Source: Rachycentron canadum (lineage: Eukaryota > Chordata > Actinopteri > Carangiformes > Rachycentridae). From it: a stretch of DNA of 64,000 nucleotides. Position 1 is the stretch's first letter, and the number at the start of each line of letters is the position of its first letter. This document shows positions 1 through 12,190 of the stretch, one piece after another. The DNA is taken from NCBI GenBank assembly GCA_038496675.1, contig CM076660.1:4953197-5017196 (forward strand), in the 5' to 3' direction. Below the pieces are notes generated by a model. It did no database searches, had not been told where the DNA came from, and was given only the letters and a program-made list of their open reading frames with translations. A program made the translations under genes and the position numbers.

Positions 1-2748
1 CCCACACACCAACTGTAAATGTTGCCAAAAATACCTCACTCAACCATATCACCTAATCCCCATCTGATAAATAAAGCCTTTCCAAAACACGCATCCACTG
101 AAAGGACCATGTCTGTTGAACTGTACACTGTTGCTGTCTGTTGCACCGTACATTTCTTGTGCTATATTTGTACATTTATCTCGTAAAATCAGGAATACAA
201 AGATCCTATCAAAGCTACAAAGCCAGGGAGAAATGAAGTACATATTTCTGATGTAAAATTATGAAATGGCTGCAATGTATCAGCGTTTTAAATATCATAC
301 CACAGCATGTGCTGCCAGATAGAATTACCACATGCTGTATCTACTCACTTGCTGTTTTCTATGTGCTGTAACACTTTTTTCAAATTTCATGTTTTATACA
401 TTAGACATCCATACATCTCTATATAATGTAGTAGTAGTAAACATCACATCATCATTTGATTGTATATAGTCTGTAGTAAACAATAATCAGCTGCTGCAGC
501 TATAAAAAGTCTAAAAACATCTTCTTTCTCCAACAGCAGGTTCGATAACATGCATTTTGTAATGTCTGTGACTTCTACCATTCTGTGTTAATCACAGGCT
601 TAAAGGAAAAGACTGGCCTTATGCTGTGTTTTTTTTACTGTCAACAAATTTCATGAGAGCAATGCTTTAGTCTGCCTCTCAATACTTTGACTTCTTTATT
701 CTGTTACATTTTCAGTTCGAAATTTCTATTCAATAATATACTTTATCTCAAGGCACTTTACAGGGCATGGTCTCCCACTGTAATAATAACAAAATAATGA
801 TACAAATACCCATAGTTGTAATAGTGTTATCAATAATAACAGCATCAATGATAGCACCAATTAACTGTAATAGTAGTTAAGGCTGCATATGACCATACTT
901 GATGGTAAGTTGAATTCATTGCTCGTTTCAAAGAAGCAGCAGCCTTGTACTAACTTACAAACAAGCACAACACAAAAACACCGCTTCTTTGTCTGGGGAG
1001 AAGTTTGAGAGTTTGATGTTTAATTTTCAATCTATGTTTGTTTTTTCAGTGCCGTGAGCAACACAAACCAAATTACAGCCACTTATTAATTTATTTCGTG
1101 CACCTTCCTTAATGCTGCAGCAAGCGCACACCGCAGCAGCACAATGATTAAAACATACCAAAGTCAGTCGTATTCAGTCTGTCGAACAATTGTCATAATT
1201 TTGTGGAGATAACCTTTTTGAGAATCCAAGGAAACCAGCATGTGGTAATCAGTGGTAGTTTACTCCGCGACGGATAAAAATCTCATATGAACGTGAATGG
1301 TTTCAGCAGTGACCCCAGTTTTACTGACGTTGCTGGTGCTTGAAGCCCAGTTGTGTATGCATTTGGCCTTTTAAGCTGTATCCACACAGTTTCCCTAAGC
1401 AGTCATTTATGCATGGTCCATTCTTTAAGTCTGTCTCAATGACACATTAACGTGAATTTTGAATTTCCCAGCGTCACAGTAATCAAAAAATGTTTCTCTG
1501 CTCTTTTGCACCAGGGCCTAAATTTGTTCTCATCCATGAAATTACTATTCTTTGTATTACACAGTGAGATATCACCCAAGTGGCTTTCTTTTTTTACAAA
1601 AGTCAGAGAACAGTGTGTACAGTGTTTGTATCCTGATTGAAATCTCAGTGGTTTGCTAATATACAAATGCAAATAACTGTGTCTGTCTATGGAAATGTAG
1701 TACATTTTAATCAGGAAATTTTAGTCTTTATGCCTCTGGAAAAAAACACCACAAGTTCACACTTTATAGAATAGATTCTGTTTATTAAATGTGAACTATC
1801 AAAATTCAGACTTTGTTGTGATGTAAATTGATTCACTTCACCTGTGAAAATCACATTTAAAGATAACAGTGGTGGGTTTTCTTAATAACATTCCCTACGT
1901 ATGGCACTTAACACTCTTGTGTTACAGTTATTCTTCAGTGTTGTTTTCCTAAAGTAAAACCAGGAGTAATAAATCACAGAATCCCACTGTAATTCCATCT
2001 TGTCTTCATGGTGTTGTCGCTTTGCCCCCTGTGCTCACTGGCTGCCATTACACACAACTACTTACCCTTCTATTGATGATATCTGTCTTGTTTATATACA
2101 GCTTTCTTCCCATTTGTTAATGACTCTCCATGAATAATCCCATCAGGAGAATATTCTGTCCTACCTGTGGTGATCCAGCCTGTGGTGGTAAAACATGCTG
2201 CATAAACAGTATAAAGACAAACTCCAGCCAGCCAGCAGTGTCTTCCTGTGATTAGTTATTACTTTTATTACAAAACATTGTGAAAATACAGACTTCCTCA
2301 CTAACCAGACTATGTTTTTTCATTTACTTTTTGTTATTTCTTATTATCCATAATAAAACCACATGCTGTATGATATATTGTACAAATAATGGTAATGTAA
2401 TAAAATCAGGAAGAGAATATAAACAGGAAGCAGAAGCAGAACGAGAGCAAACCCGAACAATGACTTTTTTGTAATTTTAATGCTATTTTACAGTCACCAT
2501 GGAAATTGATTATACTCACATGAGTAACACATATGAATGACAGCATGTTCTCATAGTGATCACTGGAAAGGAGGCTCTGCAAACACGTGTATTTGTTTCA
2601 TCATTAGTTTCCACAAAAATGGCTCCTACTGTACCTGGATTCCACTAAAGATAATAATAAAAGTGAACAGAAATTTAATGCCCACAGAACGAATAGAATG
2701 AAAGTGAAACGACAGGGGAAAAAAGTCGTCATTTCACTAATAAAAAGG

Positions 2749-2802
<54 letters not shown>

Positions 2803-3073
2803 ATGAAAATGTGCTTTTTGAATCTTATTCTTGTAAAACTGTTAAAGACATAAGTTGTTCATATTTTAAATACAACCTATATTTATGTCTTTGATGGTTA
2901 TGTGATGAAATTGTCCATAATTAACGGAGGGCCAGATTTTAATGTGGGCCACACAATAAGACATAAAATATTAGCACTTGAAAAGTTATGAATATCTTAC
3001 CTTTACTCTGGGTTCACCTATACTCATTTCTCTGCATACATGCGTAGAATAACACCATCTACCTTTCCAACAG
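1..3073 (+). other. ncam1: intron (part) upstream of the first visible ncam1 exon
   Basis: No exon was recognised here. In particular, nothing resembles the first half of FnIII domain 1, which should be the preceding exon, so the window opens inside an intron. Visible contents are AT-rich sequence, a short fragment around 735-770 (caaggcactttacagggc) that looks like the edge of a common teleost repeat, and a poly-A/TA microsatellite at 2750-2796. The intron ends with a pyrimidine-rich tract and CAG at 3071-3073. Confidence 0.7.
2750..2796. repeat. poly-A plus (TA)n microsatellite
   Basis: A run of A leads directly into about 15 TA dinucleotides. It is simple-sequence DNA in an intron; no function is inferred. 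Confidence 0.95.
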
Positions 3074-3199
3074 ACATTACCCAGATTACCATCGTTGGCC
3101 TGAAACCAGAGACCACCTATGAGGTCAAGATGTCCGCTATCAATGGCAAAGGCGAAGGCGAGAGCAGCCCAGCCAGCACTTTCAAGACTGAGCCAGTCC
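3074..3199 (+). CDS. ncam1: ncam1 exon: second half of FnIII domain 1
   Basis: This 126-nt, phase 1-1 exon is bounded by ccaacag at its start and gtaagt at 3200. It reads ITQITIVGLKPETTYEVKM, then a segment with NGKGEGESSPAS, ending in TEPV. This closely matches the end of NCAM1 FnIII-1, where TIVGLKPETTYAV and ALNGKGLGE occur at the same places. The LKPETTYEVKM segment is the classic E-F loop/F strand of a fibronectin type III fold. NCAM1 is a cell-surface homophilic adhesion molecule of neurons and muscle; its membrane-proximal FnIII domains engage FGF receptor. The first codon base comes from an exon outside the window, and the exon leaves one C for the next. Alternative downstream microexons attach here (see 5730, 8215, 10984). 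Confidence 0.95.
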
Positions 3200-5729
3200 G
3201 TAAGTACCGTCCTCACTGCTCGTCTCCCTGCTCCTCTGACCTCAACGCTTTGAACCTAATGCGCACTCCACCGCCTGCTCATGTGTAACTGAGTCAAGAT
3301 GCTTTCAACCCCCTCACTCCTCTATTGTCACGCCAAGCCCCTGCGCAGTCCCCTTCCATCCAGGGTGGAGGGAATGATAATTCACGATGCCACTGCCACT
3401 TCAAAGTCCATCCTTGTTAATAGTGTTAACTTTGCAAAGTATAACCTCTTTATCCTTCGTCACTGAACTGTAATATGTGCTTCTTTCCTCATGAATTTTT
3501 GCAGCGTTTAAGGCAGGCCTTGTCTCCTCCTGTTTCGCATAGCTCTGACTTGTTAGGCCATGACTCAGGTGATTTAGACAAAGCCTTGTGGATCATACTT
3601 GTGCATCCTTAAGGCTGATTTATACTTCGATCTAAAGTGTCAGCACTGTATTTATAGTTCAGTGGCAGAGTGCATTGTTAATTTAACATCCAGAGTTCAT
3701 GCTCCACTGAAAATAGTTTATATTTCATGAAGGAGATAGCAGCACATGATGAAATGTTGAACGTTTTAGAGGTAGGGGGAAAATTTCTATTCAACCGTGT
3801 TAGAAGGAAAAGAGAAAAAAGTCACCTCAAAGACTAGAGAAAGAGAGATGCAATAAAAACACATGCTTGTCAGGCAGATGACGTTTTTACCATGTTGCAT
3901 TTGTTAATGAACCACAACACTTGTGCCAAATGACTGGATCTTCTGGACTGACTCACTTTCAACCTTGTTACATTTTTCTTTAATCTGGCATCATGTCACA
4001 GCTGTGTTTATCATGGCAGCATCTGCAACCATACAGCAAAGAGCACGAGAGCGACACCATTAAGAAAACATCAGCTTGACATAAAAAAGTGTTTATTTAC
4101 GTACCACAATATATCAAATAATACGTTGTCACTGAAGTATGAATTGGGCTCAATAAAGGTCCAGAAACTGCTCTTATATTCAAGATGACAGCACCTGTAC
4201 CATGGCGAACAAATTTACACTAGTGTTCACTATAATGCTCTATAATTGTACAGACTTTTCACATTTTAAAATGGGAAAAGAGTCTTGTTTATCTAAAAAG
4301 CATTAAGGTGACTTTGAGCATATATTTAAAAATGCTCACAGAAATTTAACAAAGTGAACTAAATAGATGATGCAGTACTTGGTCCACTGATGGTTGAAGG
4401 ATATTATTAAGGAAGTCACACCCAATACATTCACTGTGCATGTAATTAAACAACAACATAATAATAACAACATAAGAAATCTTAGTCCAGTCCCGATGTA
4501 TTAGTTTCACAGGTAATGATGAGAAATCTGGATTGAAGGATAATTCTGCCTAGTACAACCTTTTCATTCTTGTAGTGGCCATAATTCTTATTGTTTCTGA
4601 CAACATGACTTGTCAGCAATGACATGGCAATATCACTGTGAAATGAAGAAACATGAGCAGTCAATTAGACTGGTTGTGAATGAGCTAATATATTTTTATA
4701 TTTGTAGGTAAAAACCGACAAAAACACATCTGAACAGTCAGTCAGTCTGTGAACTATGATGGATGTTCACAACAGACAGTCTGCCTAATTAATCTGCTGT
4801 TTTGCTGTAGTTTTCTGATTGTCTGACAGATCACATTTCTTACTGTCAGACTTTTATTTTTAGCAGCGTCACGGTCTTTGCAATCAACTTAGAGAGAAAA
4901 TAAGATTCAGGTCGTAATAAACCAGAATTATTAATCCATCTAACCACAGTGGAGCTAGTTTAACCAGGCTACAATTAGAAGAAAACAGACCTATTTCTCA
5001 GTCAACATCTGTAATCAGGGTCATGAATAAATCTTTGTTTAAGTTTGCAGCAGCCTCCATGTCATGCCTCCATCTGTGCTTCATCACCCCACTGCTTCTG
5101 TAGAAACAGCCCTCCTCAGCCTCGTCCTGCTCATTTTGCCTGAATCCCTGACGTCAAAGATAGAGCCGTTGTCCTACTTAAAGATGTTTCAGCAAAATAA
5201 TTAGTGTCTGATGAATTTATTCAGTTTAGAGTAGTCTAACTAGAACTTTTTAAACACATGAATTTGAGGTCAAACTTTACTTCATTTATCATCTAGATAA
5301 AATAAATGAAAATGAACACGGAGAAATCAGTTCAGATTGTGTGCATGTTGTCATTTAATGTGTTTTATTACATCAGTTTAGCAGGGGGAGATTGACAGCC
5401 AGAAGTCCAATGTCCTTTTTCGGAAACCCCTGAATCCCCACCATGACAAGACTCACAGCCAAGCCTGAAGTAATTCAAGAGACACATTTTTAATTTGGGT
5501 GGTAATACTGTACCAGGATTATCAAAGTCAGAGTTAGCTGCAGAGCAAAGAGAAGTAAGGCTTTCTGTAGATAGAAAACACAGTGGCAGTGTGACAGCAA
5601 GTAAATGATGTGGCAGGACATAGTTGCCCTCTCATTGATCACATTTCTCATTTCATTGTTTCTTCTCTTTGTTGTATTGTTTTCTCATCATGGTTTTTCA
5701 TCTGTTTTGTATTCCATTGGACTCCTCAG

Positions 5730-5744
5730 AGTATTCTTTCACAA
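5730..5744 (+). CDS. ncam1: candidate MSD1a-like 15-nt alternative microexon
   Basis: Exactly 15 nt lie between a pyrimidine-rich acceptor (gactcctcag) and a perfect gtaagt donor. With the phase-1 C left by the preceding exon it reads Gln-Tyr-Ser-Phe-Thr and leaves one base, so it can be included or skipped without a frame change. Mammalian NCAM1 has a 15-nt muscle-specific exon (MSD1a) as the first alternative exon of this intron. Length, phase and order match. The encoded residues differ from the mammalian proline-rich ones, and a 15-nt match with splice signals can arise by chance in 11.8 kb. Confidence 0.5.
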
Positions 5745-8214
5745 GTAAGTTTCTTTTCCTTTGTCTGCTTTATTTTCTTCTCATCTTGTTTCCATCTCTA
5801 TCATGCCCATCTGCTTTATCTGATCATCCTGTCTACATTACAATTCCCCTATTAGAACTGAATGAACATGCTATAACAATGTAAATCTACTGGTCTAGAT
5901 CAGGTACTGTCATGCAGAGAAATCATCACCTAGTGTCCCAAAACTGTGAATTTTCTTATTTCTTTTGTAAACTTGTTGTCATTCAAGACCTGCGCTAATT
6001 TTCCAGTCAACAGTCCATGCCTTTACTGTAATGTGGTTTCAGGTTTGTTTAGCAGTGTGATAGATTGATCTGACAAACTTACAGCCTCTAGCAAGTAAGT
6101 TATTTTGTACCGTTGTCCTTCCTGCTTCCTACTATGTTGGTGTCTCTCTTGTTTAAATTACATTGTACTTGTGCACTGCACCAATTCAGCCAATGAGTTT
6201 CTTTAAGGAAGGTATACTATGTTCAGAGATAAATGCAGTCAAATTATCATATCAATTCATGTTAAGAATATTTTCAGGTTATAATGTTAAAAGCTTAGTA
6301 TCTTAAAACAGAACCATAACATTTAAATATTCAGACTTTCTATTGCCAGAAAATGCAGGATTCCTTTTTGCTCATTGTCTCCTATTATTATGGAAGTGTA
6401 ATTTGGCCAATAGACTTGACAACAAGTGCATATTAAGAAAACCAGTAAAAAGCTTTAAAAATTCTGCTGGGTTGCTGACAGAGTACATGCTGACAGGTTT
6501 TATATACTGTTCTTAAAGACCCAGGCTCTGATTTATGTTCCTTTTAATCATCACAAATGTGGCCAGTGTGTAGCAGCTCACGTGGTCTGGGTCCAGGTTT
6601 TCATCCATACTTATAGAAAATCTTATCCTTTCGTTTGTATTGGCAATATGACCAGCTTGAATATCCAGTTTTCTCAAATAAGGCTGTTATACTTACATTC
6701 ACATTGTAAACACAATTGAAAAATATGCATATATAACACTATATTGGGAAAATATATTGAGAGTGTTGGCTGGACTCTGTAGGAATCTATCAACTCAAAG
6801 TAGCCGCCAGTTGTTGCTATAAATGAATTCAAAACAAAAGGCAGTTAGTGTGAGTACAAAAGGAAAGTACACTGTATACTCACTGCTTAACAAATAATAA
6901 TGCAGCTTCGGAGCCTGAGCAAGCAACCTTGCAATGTTCTTTCTTATCTTTGTTGTAGAGAGATCGTCTTGTGATGTTTATGGGCATTAGCTCTGAAATA
7001 ACACTGAAATCTGTTTTGTGTCAGTTCATGAGCTGTACTTCTTTGATGGCCATGGGGGAACTTGTCCTCAGCATTTTACACTTCCTGACTATTCAGTGGG
7101 CAGTCACAGTCCAGCAGCCAGGGAGCAACTCTACATCAGAGCCCTGTGTCTTGGTCAAGGGCAATCACAGTAGTATTCAAGATCTAACATGTAACTTTGT
7201 ATTGCTGGATGGATTTGGAGGAAAGCCTCCAAAACACAGAAAGGCCCAGCTGGATCTAAAGTGAGTTCACAGCTGGGAAGTGATATCTTGAACAGATCTG
7301 CTCCCACAATTAAAATTTTCAGAATCCGCTTGAAAGGTTCTCTTTCCTTTTGTCACTTACTCTGCAGGCAATCTGTTCCTTATGCCTACACATAATATGT
7401 ATAACATAGGAACAGGAAAGAGTGAATAACACAGAATAATGTTAGTCTTTATAGCTCCAAGATGACGAGCTGGTCAATCATCCGTGGTCATCCCAGGTGA
7501 AAACAGTCTTGTCTCTGCAAGCACTCAATTCTCGGTAGCTCATAAATACCATTTAAAATTCCTTATGCAAGATAAACTTTGGTCTCAGAGTCAAAATCTC
7601 ATATTTCTTGGGGGCAAATTGGTTTGGCTGAAGATAAAATTATCTTTCATAACGTTAACATACAGCAGTGCTGCTGCAGATCTGCTGCTGCTCAATAAAA
7701 ATGTACTGACCCTGTAGTGATTTAGTGAGATATTTTTTATACACAGATTTTTTTCTGGTAAATATATTTTGCAGTTATTACAACAGGTGTTGATTTAAGT
7801 TTAAGAGTAACCACCTGAGTCTAGCTGAGATGGTGATGTTAAGACCACAGTTTCAAACTGAGCATACAGCATCTTCCTGTTCTTGCAAGTTCAAAAACAG
7901 CTTTGAACTTTGTTTACCCTGTATTGAGAACAGCCTTATGGGCAAATACAGTATTAATGATGACTGTGTATCTGAAAAATATCAAATTGTATCACTTTCA
8001 CATTGACATTCCCATTCAGCAGGATGTGATAGAACAAGCTATACGCTGCATGGTGGACATTGTAACAGGTTCTCAAAAAGCAGTGGATCCATTGTTCTAC
8101 AGGAATCATTCAGAGAAATTCACAACGACTTTATATAAGAAAGTGACCCAGCACTGAGTTGCTGATGTTGAGGAGAACTCCAGCTCCTCTCACCATGTTT
8201 TCACCATCTTTCAG

Positions 8215-8262
8215 TTTCATCCGAGATCCCAACCTCTATTGCTGCTACCACTATGGCCCTTA
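8215..8262 (+). CDS. ncam1: candidate MSD1b-like 48-nt alternative exon
   Basis: Exactly 48 nt lie between a long pyrimidine-rich acceptor (caccatctttcag) and a strong gtgagt donor, phase 1-1. After the 15-nt candidate it reads I-SSEIPTSIAATTMAL with no stop, a Ser/Thr/Pro/Ala-rich stretch of 16 residues. Mammalian MSD1b is also 48 nt and encodes a Ser/Thr/Pro-rich, O-glycosylated hinge in the muscle isoform. Size, phase, composition and order all agree. No RNA evidence is available from the sequence alone. Confidence 0.6.
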
Positions 8263-8630
8263 GTGAGTATGCCAGTCCAGCAGTGTGCAGTGTGTCTCTC
8301 TTCACCTCTACCTCTCGTTTACCTGCTTGGCCTCACAGTTAATGTAGATGTTCATTACTGGTGTGGCTCATAGGAGGGCACATACCCTCTCTATAGAGCA
8401 CAGCCACCGCAAAAGAGCAAAATGAATTGGCAGCTTACTAGCTTTGATAACTCTGTTGAGAACACATAGATTATGATTTTACTAACATTTGCTAAGGACA
8501 TAAAGGTTGTCCTTCTAACCACCTGATTACGTGTGACAAAATTAACATGATGTGCCTCTTCACAAAGATCTAAATCACAGTATAGATTCTTCTGATTGTG
8601 GTGGAGTGAATTTGGAAAATGTATACATAG

Positions 8631-8655
8631 TTATATATAATATATATATATATAT
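8631..8655. repeat. (TA)n microsatellite
   Basis: Interrupted TA dinucleotide run in intron DNA. Confidence 0.9.
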
Positions 8656-9828
8656 CAATGTGGAGGTCCTTGTAGATCAGTGGCTGCAAAACTGACTTTA
8701 ATGCTATTTCTAGAGATAGTATCTAGCATGTGAACAGTTGAGCATAAAGTTAGTTTTTATAACAACGTATTACTCAAGATGTTTATGCTCTTTTTTTGGC
8801 ATAAACATGGAGTGACAGTAGACTCAATCCTAACACCTTACTGTATGTCTGCATGTTTGTGTCACATAGAGGTTTACAGTAATTATCATTTTCTGACATG
8901 TTATTACCATTAGTGTCAATATCAAACTGGAAACTCCAACCTGGTGGTGGATGATACAGGATATTGATGTCTTAAACCAGCCACAGTCTCTGAAGGGTCA
9001 TAGACACTATGTAACTGCAGAATAGCACCTAAAATTACACTTCTTTGTAACACTTACAGCTGCCATGTTGGTTTTCAAAATGACAGGATTGCTTATAATC
9101 ATAACCACTGATTGGTTAGGAAATTGGCTGCATTGCTGTACAGAAAAGGGAGGTACCACTCTGTAAAAATGCATTTTCCTCCATCTTCCTGCCACCAGCA
9201 GAACCTATTTCGGCTTTTGTGACATAAACATATTGTAGTTTTTATCAAAACTGCCACCCCCACTCTGTCTCTGTAGACTATGAAATTTTTTTTAAACTTC
9301 CCTGAATGTTTTTCCATCAGCTCTAACTGAGTATCAGATCATCTGGCAGCTATAGTAGTGCAGTTCACATGGGTCTTTGAGGATTTGCCCTGTCTATGCA
9401 GATAGTAATTTCAGGGCAATTCTTCTATTTGTGACAGCAGGCCCTGGTCAGCAGCCACTGAGGTAATGGGTGGGTGGGGGGGGCAGACACAGATCAGCAA
9501 CACTTGTAAAAGAAATCCTTGCTGAGGTTTTATGATCATCTTGCACAAACAACCAGTATCACTGATTACCTCACCTATCTGACTGCTCATTGTGTTAATT
9601 TGTGGTTCACACCAAACAAAAATGTTCAATGCAACTGGTTTGTGTTTTTGATACAAGGCCATTGGAAAAATTGTCATATGTCTGTTGTTGCTCCTTTTAC
9701 TGCTCCTGATGTACTGTATCTAACTAAATCTCTTCCCTTGAACACACTTCTCCTAACGTTTGTCAGATTCAGCCTTAGCTTGACATTAGTCTCTCCCAGG
9801 ATGTTGTCGTTCATAGTATGTGCTGCAG

Positions 9829-9849
9829 AAACTACTGTGTCTTCAACAA
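9829..9849 (+). CDS. ncam1: weak candidate for a third MSD1-type alternative exon
   Basis: Between gctgcag and a gtgcgt donor lie 21 nt, phase 1-1, which would add Thr-Thr-Val-Ser-Ser-Thr. An alternative acceptor (ttcatag, 9815-9816) gives 33 nt, also divisible by three and stop-free, starting at 9817. It lies between the 48-nt and AAG candidates, where mammals have the 42-nt MSD1c exon. The length does not match, the pyrimidine tract is poor and the donor is not ideal. The true counterpart may be absent or in the gap at 10451-10845. Confidence 0.2.
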
Positions 9850-10450
9850 GTGCGTCACTCAGAAGGCTCTTGTTGCAAATGCTTTTAGACCATCATCTGA
9901 TGCAGACCCTTTTCTCCTGATGATGTTGTGTTCAAGCACTTGTCTGCTGTGTTGTGTTTCATACTTAGCCGGCATGGTGTGTATTCCCAATGCTGCAGAG
10001 TTTCCTCTGTTCCTCTTTTGACCCTGATTTCTTGTTTGCTGTAGTTCTCATTTTTTAATCTATAATTTGTCTTTTATTGCTGTCATGATGCAAGAGCTGA
10101 CATTCGTTCAAATTCAGATTGGGCACTAAAGTCACCTTGTAAAAAAAAGAAAAAAAAAATCTGTCAGAGGAAAACCTGTTGATCATCTGGAAGCATGAGG
10201 CAATCCAGGGTGCACGGTTTTGGTTGTGTTTAATATTTCACCTTCAACCAAAACTAAGTCTGCAGCCGCTTCATGATTTCAACATGATATGTATTTAAAA
10301 ACATTTCTGGATTTTTTTTTTTTTTTTTAATGTTCCTTTTGTATCGTTTTGTCTTTAACATTCTTGTTTGTTTTGTTCATTATGTTGACTTGTTTTCATC
10401 ATTTCATTTTACAAAAATGTTCTGTATGTTTCCCATGTGACCCCCCCCCC

Positions 10451-10845
10451 NNNNNNNNNNNNNNNNNNNNNNNNNNNNNNNNNNNNNNNNNNNNNNNNNN
10501 NNNNNNNNNNNNNNNNNNNNNNNNNNNNNNNNNNNNNNNNNNNNNNNNNNNNNNNNNNNNNNNNNNNNNNNNNNNNNNNNNNNNNNNNNNNNNNNNNNNN
10601 NNNNNNNNNNNNNNNNNNNNNNNNNNNNNNNNNNNNNNNNNNNNNNNNNNNNNNNNNNNNNNNNNNNNNNNNNNNNNNNNNNNNNNNNNNNNNNNNNNNN
10701 NNNNNNNNNNNNNNNNNNNNNNNNNNNNNNNNNNNNNNNNNNNNNNNNNNNNNNNNNNNNNNNNNNNNNNNNNNNNNNNNNNNNNNNNNNNNNNNNNNNN
10801 NNNNNNNNNNNNNNNNNNNNNNNNNNNNNNNNNNNNNNNNNNNNN
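10451..10845. other. assembly gap (395 N)
   Basis: A run of N directly after ten C, with C-rich sequence (ccccttacccccctcc) on the far side. Open frames crossing it are artefacts of N translation. Confidence 0.99.
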
Positions 10846-10983
10846 CCCTTTGCCCGTGCCCCTTCCCCCCTTACCCCCCTCCTTCTATATTTTCCTTTCA
10901 ACCACTCATGTGCGTGCATATCATGTGACTATGTCATGTGGCTCTTGCATGGTGCTGATGATGTCGTCTTCGCTGGCCAACAG

Positions 10984-10986
10984 AAG
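10984..10986 (+). CDS. ncam1: candidate AAG triplet microexon
   Basis: The sequence ccaacag-AAG-gtaatt offers a three-base exon with consensus AG before it and GT after it. In phase 1 its inclusion changes the junction codon CGG (Arg) to CAA-GGG (Gln-Gly), giving PV-QG-EPSAPK instead of PV-R-EPSAPK. Both forms are known from mammalian NCAM1, where an AAG triplet exon sits last in the MSD1 cluster. After the 48-nt candidate it would read Lys-Gly-Glu-Pro-Ser, as in the mammalian muscle form. The match is short, so support comes from context and from the reading it produces. Confidence 0.5.
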
Positions 10987-12132
10987 GTAATTTTTGATTT
11001 TTGTTTTTTTTAGTTTGAGATCATAACATCAGCAGTGATCATTCAGGAAACTTCTGTAGATTTGTAGACCAAACATTAAAACATTTTTTTTTACTATTGT
11101 TTGATTTAATTTGGCCGTTTTTCATCCATCTTGAGGTCATTCTTTAGATATGTAGTAAAGATTTAGTAAACATGCATTATTTCACTCCAGCAGTGTTTCA
11201 TCACCTCCATTCATCTTAAGACTTTCTCTTCCTTCTAGCCAACTATGATACTTTTGCCCATCTTCTAGTAGTCACAAAGTAAAAATGCAAGACTATTCTC
11301 CTTGCAGTGCCTTGTTAAATATTAGAATAATGTAAGAAAAGCACACCAGGGCCACATTCTTTTTATTATGGTTAACTGAGCTAGTTTAATGTGATTGTTA
11401 ACTCTTTGACCCCATGTATTCTGCTTACATTTACACCTGCATCAGCGTCTGCTTGTCCTATTCCAGATAATATATCCACATGCAGGGGACATGTTAAAAT
11501 GGGGTCTTTGACAAGTATGTGACACTTTTTATCACAGTATTTCCCTCAGTTCAAATTTGGAAAAGTGGAGGCTGATTTAAAGTTAACTACATCATGAACA
11601 AGACTTATTATTGTTTACTATCTGTGAACTCATGTATGGTTGCTTCCTTTCTCCTTTCTGAAATTATTTCCCCAAAAAGCAAATGTGTACTTTAAAGCAC
11701 AGCAAAATTGAATTATCAATCATTTAATGAGGCTCACGCATTTCATTCCATCTGTCTTTTAAAATCTTACTTTGTGTCTTGTTCTCTCACTTTGGTTAAT
11801 TTTAAAAGCTAAAATTGTTACAGTTTCCAATGCCTCAATCAGTCATTGTGCTGTACCAGAAGATTATATCCCTTATCCCTTTTATCAGATCGATCCAAAT
11901 TATTGGCAAAACCTTAAATTAAGATTACAAATAGATAACTGGAAAAGCTTGATCCAAATGAACAAGATAATCCAGCCTGGATTAGTTGACAAACAAAGAA
12001 TCTGCCACAACAGGAATAGTAGCTCCATTTTAATCCAAACACGCCTGATGTCTTTTTATGTTTGATTCCCTGGTGTGCCTTTTCTTGTCGTTCTTGTTTA
12101 TATGAAACCCTGATTAGAAGTTACATTTTTAG

Positions 12133-12190
12133 GCAAGGCAAGTTTGTTTATGCAGCACTAGTCAGACAGACAACAATTCAAAATGTTTTC
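12133..12190 (+). repeat. teleost interspersed repeat fragment
   Basis: The start aggcaaggcaagtttgttta, followed by tgcagcac and then caattcaaaatg, resembles a very common fish interspersed repeat whose end reads ggcaaggcaagtttatttatatagcac. A fragment that looks like the opposite part of the same family is at 45590-45735. Confidence 0.6.

Noticed and set aside
6971..7264. 97-residue open frame in the FnIII intron
   Set aside because: No domain, no splice context matching ncam1 phases, and part of it resembles diverged interspersed repeat sequence.
9415..9462. Another 48-nt AG..GT interval, considered as an MSD1b exon
   Set aside because: In the required phase it contains an in-frame TGA.
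10349..10990. Long open frames of 163 to 213 residues across 10349-10990 on both strands
   Set aside because: They are open only because the 395 N are translated as X.
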